Source: Asaia bogorensis
GTDB taxonomy: Bacteria; Pseudomonadota; Alphaproteobacteria; Acetobacterales; Acetobacteraceae
Length of the DNA stretch: 39,077 bases
Assembly: GCA_945873195.1 (NCBI GenBank)
Contig: CAMCDA010000017.1
Location: forward strand, 1-39,077
Direction: 5' to 3'
In this document: positions 8,003-16,113 of the stretch, one piece after another
How the letters are laid out: every line of letters begins with the position of its first letter
Position numbering within the stretch: the first letter of the stretch is position 1
Translations under genes and position numbers: made by a program
Notes under the pieces: model-generated
Told to the model about the DNA's origin: nothing
The model's input: only the letters and a program-made list of their open reading frames with translations
Databases searched by the model: none

Positions 8003-8686
8003 ATGGACACCATTCTGATGGATGTCGCCGCCCTGTCCTGCGCCGGCGGCCGAATCCGCAAGGCCATCCGTCTGGCCGAACGTCACGACACGCCATTCCG
8101 CCACTGGCTGCCGAACGCGGTGCTGCCGGACGCGATGGCCCGCGCCTTGGCGCGCCTACCGCTCACCCCGCCGGCGATCGACGACACAAGCGGCAAGCGG
8201 GAAACCCACAACGCCAGCCGCCTGTTCGTGAACGAGGCGTCGCGGCGGGAATACCCGGTTTGTGCCACCCTGGCCGAGGCGTTCCAGGATGAAGCCACGA
8301 TCGGGCTGCTGAACGACATGACCGGGCTGGACCTGACCGGCAGCTTCCTGCGGATCGAGTATTGCCTCGACACGGATGGGTTCTGGCTGGAGCCGCACAC
8401 CGATATCGGCGCCAAGCTGCTGACGTTCCTGGTCTATCTGTCCGACAGCCCAGACGCCGATGACTGGGGCACCGATCTGATGACTCCCCAGGGCGAGGTC
8501 ATCGGTTCAGCCCCCGGCGGGTTCGGCAAGGGCCTCCTGTTCGTGCCCGGTCCCGATACCTGGCACGGCTTCGCTCGCCGGCCGATCAACGGGGTGCGGC
8601 GGTCGCTGATCGTGAATTACGTCAAGCCAGAATGGCGTTCCCGGCACGAACTCGCCTTCTCGGACCAGCCCGTCCGCTCGGCCTGA
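8003..8686 (+). CDS. 2OG-Fe(II) dioxygenase, second of a tandem pair
   Basis: The 227-residue protein has the same catalytic set: H132-x-D134 (LEPHTDIGAK), H188 (DTWHGFARR) and R199/R200 (GVRRSLIVNY). It resembles the upstream neighbour in its C-terminal core but has a different N-terminal half, so this is an old duplication or two recruited members of one family. GAGGAG lies about 8 nt before the ATG. Its position third after the FNR-boxed hemN suggests a shared transcript. The substrate cannot be read from the sequence. It converges on mscL with 42 nt between the stops, and no clear terminator hairpin is visible there. Confidence 0.85.
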   Translation: MDTILMDVAALSCAGGRIRKAIRLAERHDTPFRHWLPNAVLPDAMARALARLPLTPPAIDDTSGKRETHNASRLFVNEASRREYPVCATLAEAFQDEATIGLLNDMTGLDLTGSFLRIEYCLDTDGFWLEPHTDIGAKLLTFLVYLSDSPDADDWGTDLMTPQGEVIGSAPGGFGKGLLFVPGPDTWHGFARRPINGVRRSLIVNYVKPEWRSRHELAFSDQPVRSA

Positions 8687-8728
8687 CGGGGGCCGCTGAG
8701 CCTCCCCGCCAGCCCATGGCCTGTTCCG

Positions 8729-9169
8729 TCAGGACTTCGACTTCAGCAAGTCCCTGATCTCGGTCAGCAACACCTCCGACTTCGGCGGAGCGGGCGGGGC
8801 CGCCGCCTTTTCTTCCTTCGCCTTCAGCCGGGTCAGCAGCTTCACCACCCAGAACACCGCGAAGCTGACGATCACGAACTGGATGATCGCGTTCAGGAAC
8901 AATCCGACATTCACCGTCGGCGCGCCGGCCTTCCTGGCATCGTCGAGCGTGGCATAGCTCTGGCTGTTCAACGCGACGAACACGTTCGAGAAATCGATGC
9001 CGCCGGTCAGAACACCGATGAACGGATTGAACACATCCTTCACCAGACTGCCGACGACGCCCGTAAAGGCGGCGCCAATGATGATGCCGACAGCCAGATC
9101 GACCACGTTGCCGCGCATGATGAAGGTGCGGAACTCTGATATCCACGAAGGCGTGGCCGGGAGTGCCAT
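8729..9169 (-). CDS. mscL: Large-conductance mechanosensitive channel
   Basis: The 146-residue protein matches MscL throughout. It has the N-terminal amphipathic helix and FRTFIMRGNVVDLAVGIIIGAAF (residues 13-35, the start of TM1 with the pore glycines and alanines), a periplasmic loop (about 50-90), TM2 (about 93-111) and a charged cytoplasmic C-terminal helix with an Ala/Pro linker (about 115-146). It forms a homopentameric inner-membrane pore that opens under high membrane tension on osmotic down-shock. The ATG at 9169 follows AGGAGA about 6 nt upstream; longer forms add unrelated residues. The GST gene ends 107 nt upstream, so mscL may have its own promoter. Confidence 0.95.
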   Translation of the reverse strand: MALPATPSWISEFRTFIMRGNVVDLAVGIIIGAAFTGVVGSLVKDVFNPFIGVLTGGIDFSNVFVALNSQSYATLDDARKAGAPTVNVGLFLNAIIQFVIVSFAVFWVVKLLTRLKAKEEKAAAPPAPPKSEVLLTEIRDLLKSKS

Positions 9170-9276
9170 GACGTGTCTCCTATCGATGATTGTTTCAGGC
9201 AGGCCGCGTACCCGGAACAACCACGGCACGCAACGCCGGAGGTATGTTTCCCGGCGTGACGCCTCCGCCCGCCGTC

Positions 9277-9963
9277 CTACGCGGTTCGAGCGTTCCGCCC
9301 CAGGCCGCCGTACAGGTCGAGCAACCGCTCCATCCACGCCGCCACCGGATCATCGGTGGCCAGCAGGGCGAACCGACTGACGCAGCGCGGCCACATCAGG
9401 GTCCCGCCCAGAATGAAATCGGCATAACTCGGCGCCACCCCGCCCAGCCATTGCTGCCGCCGCAAGGTAAGGCGTACCGGGGTCAAAACCTCCCGGAACG
9501 CGGGCAATCGCGCCTCCCGCCCTTCCTGGACGTCCTCCAGGGTACGGCGAAACCGAGCCTCCCGGCTCTCACGGAAATAGGCGCGGTCCTTCTCGGCAAT
9601 CACATCAAACAGGTCGCGGATGATGAAGGGCGCGATCGCCCCCAGCAGCACTGAATCCGCCCAGGCATTGATGAACCGCGCATGCGCCCGCCCCCCCGTG
9701 CCACCAAACAGGCTGGGCATTGGGCACTGCTCTTCCAGATATTCCGCGATGGCCCAACTGTCGGAGACGACGCGGTCATCGTCCTTGATGACCGGCACAC
9801 GATCCTGGCCGGAGAACGCGATCTCGGGCTTGTCAGTGAACCGCCACGGGATGGTTTCGACCGGCATGCCCTTGTGGGCCAGGGCAAAGCGGGTGCGCCA
9901 GCAATAGGGGCTGAACCGGAGTTCCGGGTCAGCCCCCGCCAGATCATGCATGATGATGCTCAT
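9277..9963 (-). CDS. Glutathione S-transferase family protein
   Basis: The 228-residue protein has an N-terminal thioredoxin-like domain (residues about 3-82) with the active-site region ELRFSPYCWRTRFAL (S18, C21), the cis-Pro motif RVPVIKDDD and SDSWAIAEYLE. An all-helical C-terminal domain follows (about 92-220). This is the cytosolic GST layout; the SPYCWR site suggests a Ser/Cys-type bacterial enzyme. The substrate is unknown, though detoxification or aromatic catabolism would fit the neighbourhood. The ATG at 9963 is chosen because upstream residues are low-complexity Arg/Gly sequence unlike any GST. Confidence 0.85.
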   Translation of the reverse strand: MSIIMHDLAGADPELRFSPYCWRTRFALAHKGMPVETIPWRFTDKPEIAFSGQDRVPVIKDDDRVVSDSWAIAEYLEEQCPMPSLFGGTGGRAHARFINAWADSVLLGAIAPFIIRDLFDVIAEKDRAYFRESREARFRRTLEDVQEGREARLPAFREVLTPVRLTLRRQQWLGGVAPSYADFILGGTLMWPRCVSRFALLATDDPVAAWMERLLDLYGGLGRNARTA

Positions 9964-10047
9964 GCCCAGCAGTCTGGACGGTCGGCCAAGCCTACGTCCA
10001 GACCCCATGGCAGACCCCAGGGTAATGGCACTTGGCCGCTACCCGTC

Positions 10048-10070
10048 ATGGGCGGGCCTGACCCGCCCAT
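10048..10070. repeat. Intergenic palindrome (REP-like)
   Basis: ATGGGCGGG-CCTGA-CCCGCCCAT is a perfect 9-bp hairpin in the 285-bp gap between the GST and LLM genes, preceded by CCCGTC. Hairpins of this kind (CGTCATGGGCGGGCCTGACCC style) are common extragenic repeats in alphaproteobacteria. Confidence 0.6.
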
Positions 10071-10129
10071 CGCCAAGCACGCAGGCGTTTGAAATCATAC
10101 GCAAACACTATCAGCGGGGTCCCTGGCGA

Positions 10130-10150
10130 TGGCCGGGTCAAGCCCGGCCA
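10130..10150. repeat. Intergenic palindrome, related to the preceding one
   Basis: TGGCCGGG-TCAAG-CCCGGCCA is a perfect 8-bp hairpin 60 bp from the previous one, with CGACGGG just after it, so the two form a REP-like pair in opposite orientation. The rest of this 285-bp gap shows no gene. Confidence 0.6.
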
Positions 10151-10248
10151 CGACGGGGAGGCGCCGTCCCCGAGTCAAGAACGGTTGCCCTGGGCAAATC
10201 CCTTGGCGCGCCCAATGGTAGCCCCCCGGGGGCAGCCCCCAACCTCGA

Positions 10249-11391
10249 TCACGCCGGCGCGAAGACGTTCTCCTCTTGCAGGTTCTGCGCCGGGCGAAGG
10301 ATCGCCGGCGGCTTCGCGAACCGGGCATCATGCTGCAGCACCGGCATCACCGTGTCGGCGAACATCCGCATGTTCGTTTCGGATTCATGATGCGGCATCC
10401 CACCGAAGGAAAACTCGGTGATCAGGTGATCGAGACCCGTCAAGGCCTGCAACTCCTCCAGCTTCTGAATGCAGTCATCCGGCGTGCCGACCAACTGGAT
10501 GCTGACATAGAAATCGGTGGCCTTCGCGCGTCGCACCGGGTCCTTCATCTTGGCATAGGTCACGCCGACCTTGTCGTAGGCCTCATAGCCCTTCACGTTG
10601 TTCAGGTGCCCATCCGAGAAATGGTAGTGGTTATCAATCGAATCCCACTTCCGCCCCAGATACTCGATCGCCCTGTCCTCCGCCTCGGCCCTGCTCTCAG
10701 CCACCGAAACATTCGTCAGCACCATGGGCGGGCGCGGCGTGAAGCCCTCGGCCGCCGCCACCGCGTTGAAGCGATGCACATCCGCCGCCGCCTTCGGCCA
10801 TTCGTTCTGCATGATCACCAGCATCGAGAACCCAAGACGCGCCATCACGTCCACCGATTCCGGACTGACCGCTGTGCCGTAGAAACGGCGCTCCGGGTGC
10901 GAAATCGGGCGCGGGCGGATCGAGGTGCGGGGGATCTGGAAATGCTCGCCCTTGAACTCGAAGCTTTCCTGCGACAGCGCCATCTTGATGATCTGAGCGG
11001 ACTCGATGAAGCGTGGGCGGGCCTCGCCCTGGTCGATGCGGAAACCTTCGTATTCGACGGTGGCGGCACCGCGGCCGAAGCCGAACACGCAGCGCCCGCC
11101 GCACATGATGTCGAGCAGCGCGATCTCCTCGGCCACCCGGATCGGATCATGCCAGGGCAGCACGATCACCGCCGTGCCCAGCGTGATGCGGCTGGTGCGG
11201 CCGGCGTAATACGCCAGCAACTGGGTCGGCGACGGCGACATCGCGTAGCCGGTGAAGTGATGCTCCAGCGCGAACAGCGAGTCGAAGCCCAGCGGTTCGG
11301 CCAGGTCACCCAGGGCCATGTGCTCCGACACAACCGCGACATCCGGGCGGCCTGCCTGGGACAACATATTGAGCGCGACGCCGACTTTCAT
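10249..11391 (-). CDS. LLM-class flavin-dependent oxidoreductase (luciferase-like)
   Basis: The 380-residue protein is a luciferase-like monooxygenase TIM barrel. Evidence: the N-terminal strand MKVGVALNM, LGFDSLFALEHHF (about 34-46), TSRITLGTAVIVLPWHDPIRVAEEIALLD (about 66-95), GGRCVFGFGRGA and SPESVDVMARLGF. Family members use reduced FMN or F420; FMN is likelier in this phylum. The ATG at 11391 follows AAGGAAA about 8 nt upstream. The substrate is unknown. A near-consensus FNR/FixK box lies 155 bp upstream, and the Bug-type receptor gene ends 203 bp upstream on the same strand. Confidence 0.88.
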   Translation of the reverse strand: MKVGVALNMLSQAGRPDVAVVSEHMALGDLAEPLGFDSLFALEHHFTGYAMSPSPTQLLAYYAGRTSRITLGTAVIVLPWHDPIRVAEEIALLDIMCGGRCVFGFGRGAATVEYEGFRIDQGEARPRFIESAQIIKMALSQESFEFKGEHFQIPRTSIRPRPISHPERRFYGTAVSPESVDVMARLGFSMLVIMQNEWPKAAADVHRFNAVAAAEGFTPRPPMVLTNVSVAESRAEAEDRAIEYLGRKWDSIDNHYHFSDGHLNNVKGYEAYDKVGVTYAKMKDPVRRAKATDFYVSIQLVGTPDDCIQKLEELQALTGLDHLITEFSFGGMPHHESETNMRMFADTVMPVLQHDARFAKPPAILRPAQNLQEENVFAPA

Positions 11392-11545
11392 GGATTCGTT
11401 TCCTTTGGTGCTGCTGGGGGACGTGTTCGGCCCCCCGCCTCTCAAACGGAGAAGCGGTCAAAGGCAACCGGATCGCGATGGGTGTTCTGTGTTCCGCGAC
11501 GGCGCCCATGGGAAGCAGGCTATGGGCGGAAACGAAAACCGCGCG

Positions 11546-11559
11546 TTGACCTGGATCAA
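11546..11559. promoter_or_regulatory. Probable FNR/FixK-type box
   Basis: TTGACCTGGATCAA differs from TTGAT-N4-ATCAA at one base and shares the CTGG core with the reverse complement of the hemN box. It lies in the 203-bp gap between the Bug-type gene and the LLM gene, both on the minus strand, so the LLM gene is the likely target. Its distance from that start (about 155 bp) would need a long leader. Confidence 0.4.
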
Positions 11560-11594
11560 ATGACGGCGATCCAGGTCCCCACGCGGGTATTTTT

Positions 11595-12569
11595 TCAGTC
11601 GAGTTGCGCGCCGGATGCCTTCACGAGCGGCAGCCACTTGTCGTGTTCGGCCTTCACATAGGCGGCGAAACTGTCGGGGGTCGTATGCGGCAGCATCTCG
11701 ACGCTCATGCTCTTGAGCCGGGACGCGATCGTGGCATCGGCCAGCGCGGCGTTGAGCGACGCATTGAGCTTCTGCACGATCGCCGGCGGCGTCTTGGCCG
11801 GAGCGAACACGCCGAACCAGACATAGCAGTCGAAGCCCTTCAGCCCCTGCTCCTCCAGGGTCGGCGAGTCGGGCAGCGCCGGTGCGCGGGTCTTGGAACC
11901 GTTGCCAATCAGCTTGATCGCGCCGGCCTGGATCTGCGGGATGGAAGTCGGGACGGCGTCCAGCGCCATTGTGATCTGGCCGGCCGCCAAATCGATCATC
12001 ATCGGGCCGGCGCCGCGATAGGGCACGTGGACGATATCGACGCCGGTCATGGTCTTGAACTGCTCGGTGCAGATATGCGGCACCGCGCCGATGCCGGGCG
12101 TGCCGTAGGTGTGCTTGCCCGGTTCGGCCTTCAGCAGGGCAACCAGGCTTTTCAGATCGGTCGCCGGCACGGACTTGTTCACCACGAAGGCATAGCCGGT
12201 GACGCCTGCCTGCCCGATCGGGGCGAAATCCTTGATCGGATCGAAGGGCATCTTCTTATAAAGGCCCGGATTGAACGCGAAGGCGGAGCCGGACCCCAGC
12301 AGGATCGTGTAGCCATCGGGCGGCGCCTTCGCGACCAGGTCGGTGCCCAGATTGCCACCAGCGCCCGGCCGGTTGTCGACAATAACCTGCTGGCCCAGCG
12401 TTTCCGTCATCTTCACGGACAGCAGGCGGGCGATGATGTCGGTGGAGCCTCCGACGGCAAAGGCGATGACCATGCGGACCGGCTTGGTCGGAAAAGCATC
12501 CTGCGCGAAAGCCGGGGTTGTCAGAAGCGAGCAGGCGACAAGGCCCGCCGCGAGAACGCGTTTCAGCAT
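11595..12569 (-). CDS. Bug/TctC-type tripartite tricarboxylate transporter substrate-binding protein
   Basis: The 324-residue protein begins with a signal peptide (MLKRVLAAGLVACSLLTTPAFAQ, cleavage likely after AFA) and then the Bug-family pattern: PTKPVRMVIAFAVGGSTDIIARLL, VDNRPGAGGNLGTDLVAKAPPDGYTILLG, HVPYRGAGPMMIDLAAGQI and FDCYVWFGVFAPAKTPPAIV. Such receptors bind small carboxylates in the periplasm. No TctA/TctB membrane genes are nearby, which is usual for the many orphan Bug proteins. GGAGG lies about 9 nt before the ATG at 12569. It is divergent from the fumarylacetoacetase-fold hydrolase (142-bp shared promoter region), so both may serve uptake and breakdown of one organic acid. Confidence 0.92.
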   Translation of the reverse strand: MLKRVLAAGLVACSLLTTPAFAQDAFPTKPVRMVIAFAVGGSTDIIARLLSVKMTETLGQQVIVDNRPGAGGNLGTDLVAKAPPDGYTILLGSGSAFAFNPGLYKKMPFDPIKDFAPIGQAGVTGYAFVVNKSVPATDLKSLVALLKAEPGKHTYGTPGIGAVPHICTEQFKTMTGVDIVHVPYRGAGPMMIDLAAGQITMALDAVPTSIPQIQAGAIKLIGNGSKTRAPALPDSPTLEEQGLKGFDCYVWFGVFAPAKTPPAIVQKLNASLNAALADATIASRLKSMSVEMLPHTTPDSFAAYVKAEHDKWLPLVKASGAQLD

Positions 12570-12711
12570 TTTGGAAGTCCTCCCATCTTCGGCGAAGGGT
12601 AGCCGAGTTGGGCGCGGTGGTCCAACCGGCGACACCGGTGTAAGGTCGGCCGACCCCAATCGTCGGCATTCGATCCGGCGGAAACCGAGGAAACGGAAGG
12701 ACTGACCGACC

Positions 12712-13497
12712 ATGCGCTGGGCACGCTTCGATCGCAACGGAACCCCGACCTATGGCGTCGTGGAAGGCGACACGATCATCCCCGTCCGCGGCTCTCCGTT
12801 CGAGGCGTGGGAACGCACCTCCGACCGGCTGAAACTGGCGGATGTGACGCTGCTGGTGCCGGTGGTGCCGCCGACCTTCTATGCCGCCGGCCTGAACTAT
12901 GCCGAACACGTCAAGGAAGCGGCCGAGAAGCTGGGCCTGCCGGTGAACCTGCCGACGCAGGCCGATATCGGCTACCGCGCCAACAACGCCCTGGTCGCGC
13001 ATGGGGAGAAGATCGTGATCCCGGCCGATGCCGGCGAGAAGATCCAGTACGAGGGCGAGCTGGTCGTGGTGATCGGCCAGAAATGCAAGAACCTGACGCG
13101 GGAGAACGCTCTGGACGCGGTCCTGGGCTACACGATCGGCAACGACGTGAGCGAGCGGGACTGGCAGAAGATCGACCGCACCCTGTGGCGCGCGAAGAAC
13201 ACCGACACGTTCAAGCCGATGGGTCCGTGGATCGAGACGGATATCAAGCTGGACGACCTGGTCACCAAGATCAGGCTGAATGGCAAGGAGCTGATCCAGT
13301 TCCCGACCAACCACATGGTGTTCGGTGTGGTGGACTATCTGGTCGCCATGACGTCGTGCCTGACGCTGTATCCCGGCGACATGGTGTGGATGGGGACCGA
13401 GGGCGCGACCCTGAACATGAAGCACGGCGATACGATCGAGGTGGAGATCACCGGGATTGGGACGCTGAGCAATCCAGTGGTCCGGGAAGGAATGTAG
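12712..13497 (+). CDS. Fumarylacetoacetate hydrolase (FAH) family protein
   Basis: The 261-residue protein has the FAH fold with metal ligands E114 and E116 (YEGELVVVIG) and D145 (IGNDVSERDWQ). FYAAGLNYAEHV (57-68) and KPMGPWIETD (168-177) are further family marks, with the MVWMGTEGAT loop near the C-terminus. Members cleave or decarboxylate beta-diketo acids such as fumarylpyruvate or 2-oxohepta-3-ene-dioate in aromatic degradation, and some act on other oxo-acids. GGAAGGA lies about 10 nt before the ATG. The exact substrate is unknown; the divergent Bug receptor suggests an organic-acid route. Confidence 0.9.
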   Translation: MRWARFDRNGTPTYGVVEGDTIIPVRGSPFEAWERTSDRLKLADVTLLVPVVPPTFYAAGLNYAEHVKEAAEKLGLPVNLPTQADIGYRANNALVAHGEKIVIPADAGEKIQYEGELVVVIGQKCKNLTRENALDAVLGYTIGNDVSERDWQKIDRTLWRAKNTDTFKPMGPWIETDIKLDDLVTKIRLNGKELIQFPTNHMVFGVVDYLVAMTSCLTLYPGDMVWMGTEGATLNMKHGDTIEVEITGIGTLSNPVVREGM

Positions 13498-13563
13498 GAG
13501 GCGGCCCAGGTCGTTCTCGTCCTGGGCGGGCCTCAATTTTCCGTGGTGGATGGGCATGCCTAT

Positions 13564-13598
13564 CCCGTCATCCCCGCGCTTGTCGCGGGGATGACGGG
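13564..13598. repeat. Perfect 15-bp palindrome after the FAH-family gene
   Basis: CCCGTCATCCCCGCG, a 5-nt loop, then CGCGGGGATGACGGG: a perfect 15-bp hairpin in the 238-bp gap before rpmE. There is no T-run after it, so it looks like a REP-type extragenic palindrome rather than an intrinsic terminator. Confidence 0.7.
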
Positions 13599-13735
13599 CT
13601 TGCTGACCGCACCGGCCGTAACCATCCACCCCCACCCAATCAAGGTTTACCCTTGCGCCCGTGCCCCCCAGAGGCTATGGCCCGCCCCTTGTGCCGCCGG
13701 TCGGGATCGGGGGCGCCAGCCAGGGAAATACAGCC

Positions 13736-13966
13736 ATGAAGCCGGGCATCCACCCCGAATACCACAACATCACGATCATCATGACGGACGGGTCGCAGTT
13801 CCAGACACGCTCCTGCATGGGCAAGGAAGGCGACACGCTTCGCCTCGACATCGACCCGAAGTCGCATCCCGCCTGGACCGGCGTGCAGCGCATGATGGAC
13901 ACCGGCGGCCAGGTCGCCAAGTTCAACAGGAAGTTCGGCGGCCTCGGGATCAAAAGCGCGAGTTGA
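13736..13966 (+). CDS. rpmE: 50S ribosomal protein L31, zinc-free form
   Basis: The 76-residue protein matches alphaproteobacterial L31 ([42 protein letters not shown], and [15 protein letters not shown]). It binds the 50S central protuberance and bridges to the 30S head. Only one cysteine (C28) is present, so the zinc-binding CxxC pair of the C-plus form is missing; this is usual in this class. The ATG at 13736 gives the family length; upstream in-frame codons are unrelated. Confidence 0.95.
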   Translation: MKPGIHPEYHNITIIMTDGSQFQTRSCMGKEGDTLRLDIDPKSHPAWTGVQRMMDTGGQVAKFNRKFGGLGIKSAS

Positions 13967-13984
13967 TCCAACGCCGCTGCCCAG

Positions 13985-14009
13985 CCGTCGCTCGACGGAT
14001 CGAATTTTT
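13985..14009 (+). terminator. Possible intrinsic terminator after rpmE
   Basis: CCGTC-GCTC-GACGG is a 5-bp hairpin followed by ATCGAA and a TTTTT run. It sits 18 nt after the rpmE stop and before the heat-shock promoter. The stem is short and the T-run is slightly displaced, so this is a modest call. Confidence 0.4.
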
Positions 14010-14029
14010 GGGCAACGGTTAGCAGACGT

Positions 14030-14056
14030 CTTGAACCGGCGGGGCGTTTCCCCCAT
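14030..14056 (+). promoter_or_regulatory. Sigma-32 (RpoH) heat-shock promoter
   Basis: CTTGAA (14030-14035), a 15-nt spacer, then CCCCAT (14051-14056) matches the sigma-32 consensus CTTGAA-N13-17-CCCCATnT at every core base. A start site at about 14063 gives a leader of about 97 nt to the hsp20 ATG, which is the ROSE leader described next. Confidence 0.85.
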
Positions 14057-14062
14057 CTCGGT

Positions 14063-14162
14063 GGTGTTCGGAGTGCCCGTCTGGGGCTCCGGAGACCGAC
14101 ACGAGGCCGGCCCATCCGGGCGGCCCCCACCGATACCTTGCTGGTTCAGGAGGTTTACTATG
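14063..14162 (+). promoter_or_regulatory. ROSE-type RNA thermometer in the hsp20 leader
   Basis: Just before the start codon lies CCTTGCT (14136-14142), then 5 nt, then the ribosome site AGGAGG (14148-14153). This is the hallmark of the last ROSE hairpin, in which U(U/C)GCU pairs imperfectly with the Shine-Dalgarno sequence and melts on warming. Upstream the leader can fold further: GGAG with CTCC around GCCCGTCTGGGG, and CCGG(C) with GCGG/CCGG around 14107-14124. The leader is about 100 nt, as in rhizobial ROSE elements. It would block translation at low temperature while sigma-32 controls transcription. Confidence 0.8.
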
Positions 14163-14621
14163 AACACCCACGACTTCGCGCCCTTGTTCCGTACCGCCAT
14201 CGGTTTTGACCGCATGGCTCGGCTTATCGACAGCGCCGCTGCGGCGCCCGAAGCATCAAGCTATCCCCCCTACAATATCGAGCGCACCGGAGACGACTCC
14301 TATCGCCTTACCATGGCGGTGGCTGGCTTCCGCCCCGAAGACCTCGACATCGTCGTCAAAGACAACACGCTGCTGATCACCGGCCGCGTGGCCAGCGACG
14401 CGCAAAAGGGCGAGGTCCTGTATCGCGGGATCGCCGGGAGAGCGTTTGAGCGCCGGTTTGTTCTGGCGGATCATATGGTTGTGGAGGGTGCCGACCTTCG
14501 CGACGGCCTGCTGCATGTCGGCCTGAAGCGCGTGGTGCCCGAGGCGCTGAAGCCGCGTCGCATCATGATCGGCGGCACGACGCCCACGGTCATCACGAAC
14601 GAGACCGCCCAGGCGGCGTGA
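14160..14621 (+). CDS. Small heat-shock protein, Hsp20/IbpA type
   Basis: The 153-residue protein has the IbpA-like opening GFDRMARLIDSA (15-26) and YPPYNIE (35-41), an alpha-crystallin domain (about 36-130) with YRLTMAVAGFRPEDLDIVV, and the C-terminal I-x-I-like anchor RIMIGG (134-139). Such class A small Hsps hold unfolding proteins in the cytoplasm as large oligomers for DnaK/ClpB. AGGAGG lies 6 nt before the ATG and is part of the thermometer. Regulation appears double: sigma-32 transcription and ROSE translation control. It converges with thrC, and a terminator lies between them. Confidence 0.94.
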   Translation: MNTHDFAPLFRTAIGFDRMARLIDSAAAAPEASSYPPYNIERTGDDSYRLTMAVAGFRPEDLDIVVKDNTLLITGRVASDAQKGEVLYRGIAGRAFERRFVLADHMVVEGADLRDGLLHVGLKRVVPEALKPRRIMIGGTTPTVITNETAQAA

Positions 14622-14640
14622 TCGCCAGGACGTGACAAGG

Positions 14641-14671
14641 ACGGGGCGGTTGATCCGCCCCGTTTCTTTGA
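14641..14671. terminator. Intrinsic terminator between hsp20 and thrC
   Basis: ACGGGGCGG-TTGAT-CCGCCCCGT is a perfect 9-bp stem followed by TTCTTTG on the plus strand, 19 nt after the hsp20 stop. It also lies just past the thrC stop, so it may serve both convergent genes, though only the plus-strand side has the T-rich tail. Confidence 0.8.
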
Positions 14672-14678
14672 CCGGAAC

Positions 14679-16082
14679 CTACCCCCGGTTCCGCCCCACC
14701 AGCGCCCGCACATTCGCCTGCACGCCGGCGATGTCGTTGGGCAGGATCGTGAACCGTTCTTCCCGATCAAACAGGTCCGCCATGCGAGCCGGCAGCGCGG
14801 GGCGGATGCCGGTCGCGGCTTCCATCGCATCGGGGAACTTCGCCGGATGCGCGGTGGCCATGGCAACCACGGGCACGGCCGGATGCGGCGCAAGGGTCAT
14901 GGCCGCGGCAATGCCGATGATCGTGTGCGGATCGGCGAGGTAGCCGGTCCTCTCATGCAGGCGCCGGATTTCGGCCTTCGTCCCCTCATCATCCAGGCGG
15001 AATGCGTGGAACAACTGCCGTGCGCGCCGCCACGCGGGTTCCGGCACGGGCATGCGGCCTGATTCGCGAAACTGCCGCATGGCCCCGGCCGTAGCGACCG
15101 GGTCGCGGTCCAACATCTCGAACAACAGACGCTCGAAGTTGGAGCTGACCTGGATGTCCATGCTGGGGGACAGGGATGGCTCGACCGTCGTGATCGACAT
15201 GTCGTTGGCGCTGAAGAACCGGGCCAGGATGTCGTTGCGGTTCGATCCCACGATCAGGCGCGCGATCGGCAGGCCCATGCGGCGGGCGGACCAGGCGGCC
15301 AGGACATTGCCGAAATTGCCGGTGGGGACACTGAACGCGACTTCCCGGTCCGGCGCGCCCAGGTCCAGCGCGGCGGCGACGTAGTAGGGGATCTGGGCCG
15401 CGATCCGGGCCCAGTTGATCGAGTTCACCGCGGACAGATGCATCTCCGAACGGAACCCCGTGTCGGCGAACATCGCCTTCACCATGTCCTGGCAGTCGTC
15501 GAACGTGCCCATCACCGCGACATTGCCGACATTCGCGGCATGGACGGTGGTCATCTGCCGGCGCTGGACCAGGCTTGTCCGTTCATGCGGGTGCAGGATG
15601 ACGATATCGACGCGTTCGCGGCCGGCGCAGGCCTCGATCGCGGCGGATCCGGTGTCACCAGACGTGGCGCCGACGATGGTGACGCGAGCATCACGCTTGG
15701 TCAGGACATAGTCGAACAGCCGGCCCAGGACCTGCATCGCCATATCCTTGAAGGCGAGCGTCGGGCCGTGGAAAAGCTCCTGCACGAACAGGCTGTTGCC
15801 GAGTTGGACCAGCGGCACGACGGCCGGATGGCCGAAATCGGCATAGGCCTCGTGGCAGATGCGCGAGAGGACCTGGAATGGGATCGAGGTTCCGACGAAG
15901 GGCTGCATGACCCGCGCGGCGAGACCCGGGTAGGACAGACCCCGCATCGCCCGCCAGTCGCCGGGCGAAAAGTTCGGCCAGGACTCGGGGACGAACAGGC
16001 CTCCGTCCTCGGCCAGGCCGGCCAGCAGGACATCGGAGAAGTCGCGGGGGGCGGCATGGCCGCGGGTGGAGATATAGCGCAT
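14679..16082 (-). CDS. thrC: Threonine synthase
   Basis: The 467-residue PLP enzyme turns O-phospho-L-homoserine into L-threonine and phosphate. It has the N-terminal MRYISTRG, GLAEDGGLFVPE (22-33), the PLP lysine K112 in HGPTLAFKDMAMQ, GATSGDTGSAA and SVPTGNFGNVLAAW for cofactor phosphate binding, all typical of the long proteobacterial (E. coli-like) form. The length is normal. It follows trmB by 31 nt on the same strand and probably shares the metK-trmB transcript. Confidence 0.95.
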   Translation of the reverse strand: MRYISTRGHAAPRDFSDVLLAGLAEDGGLFVPESWPNFSPGDWRAMRGLSYPGLAARVMQPFVGTSIPFQVLSRICHEAYADFGHPAVVPLVQLGNSLFVQELFHGPTLAFKDMAMQVLGRLFDYVLTKRDARVTIVGATSGDTGSAAIEACAGRERVDIVILHPHERTSLVQRRQMTTVHAANVGNVAVMGTFDDCQDMVKAMFADTGFRSEMHLSAVNSINWARIAAQIPYYVAAALDLGAPDREVAFSVPTGNFGNVLAAWSARRMGLPIARLIVGSNRNDILARFFSANDMSITTVEPSLSPSMDIQVSSNFERLLFEMLDRDPVATAGAMRQFRESGRMPVPEPAWRRARQLFHAFRLDDEGTKAEIRRLHERTGYLADPHTIIGIAAAMTLAPHPAVPVVAMATAHPAKFPDAMEAATGIRPALPARMADLFDREERFTILPNDIAGVQANVRALVGRNRG

Positions 16083-16113
16083 GGGCGGAAACTACCGGTG
16101 GGCTTGGGCCGAC

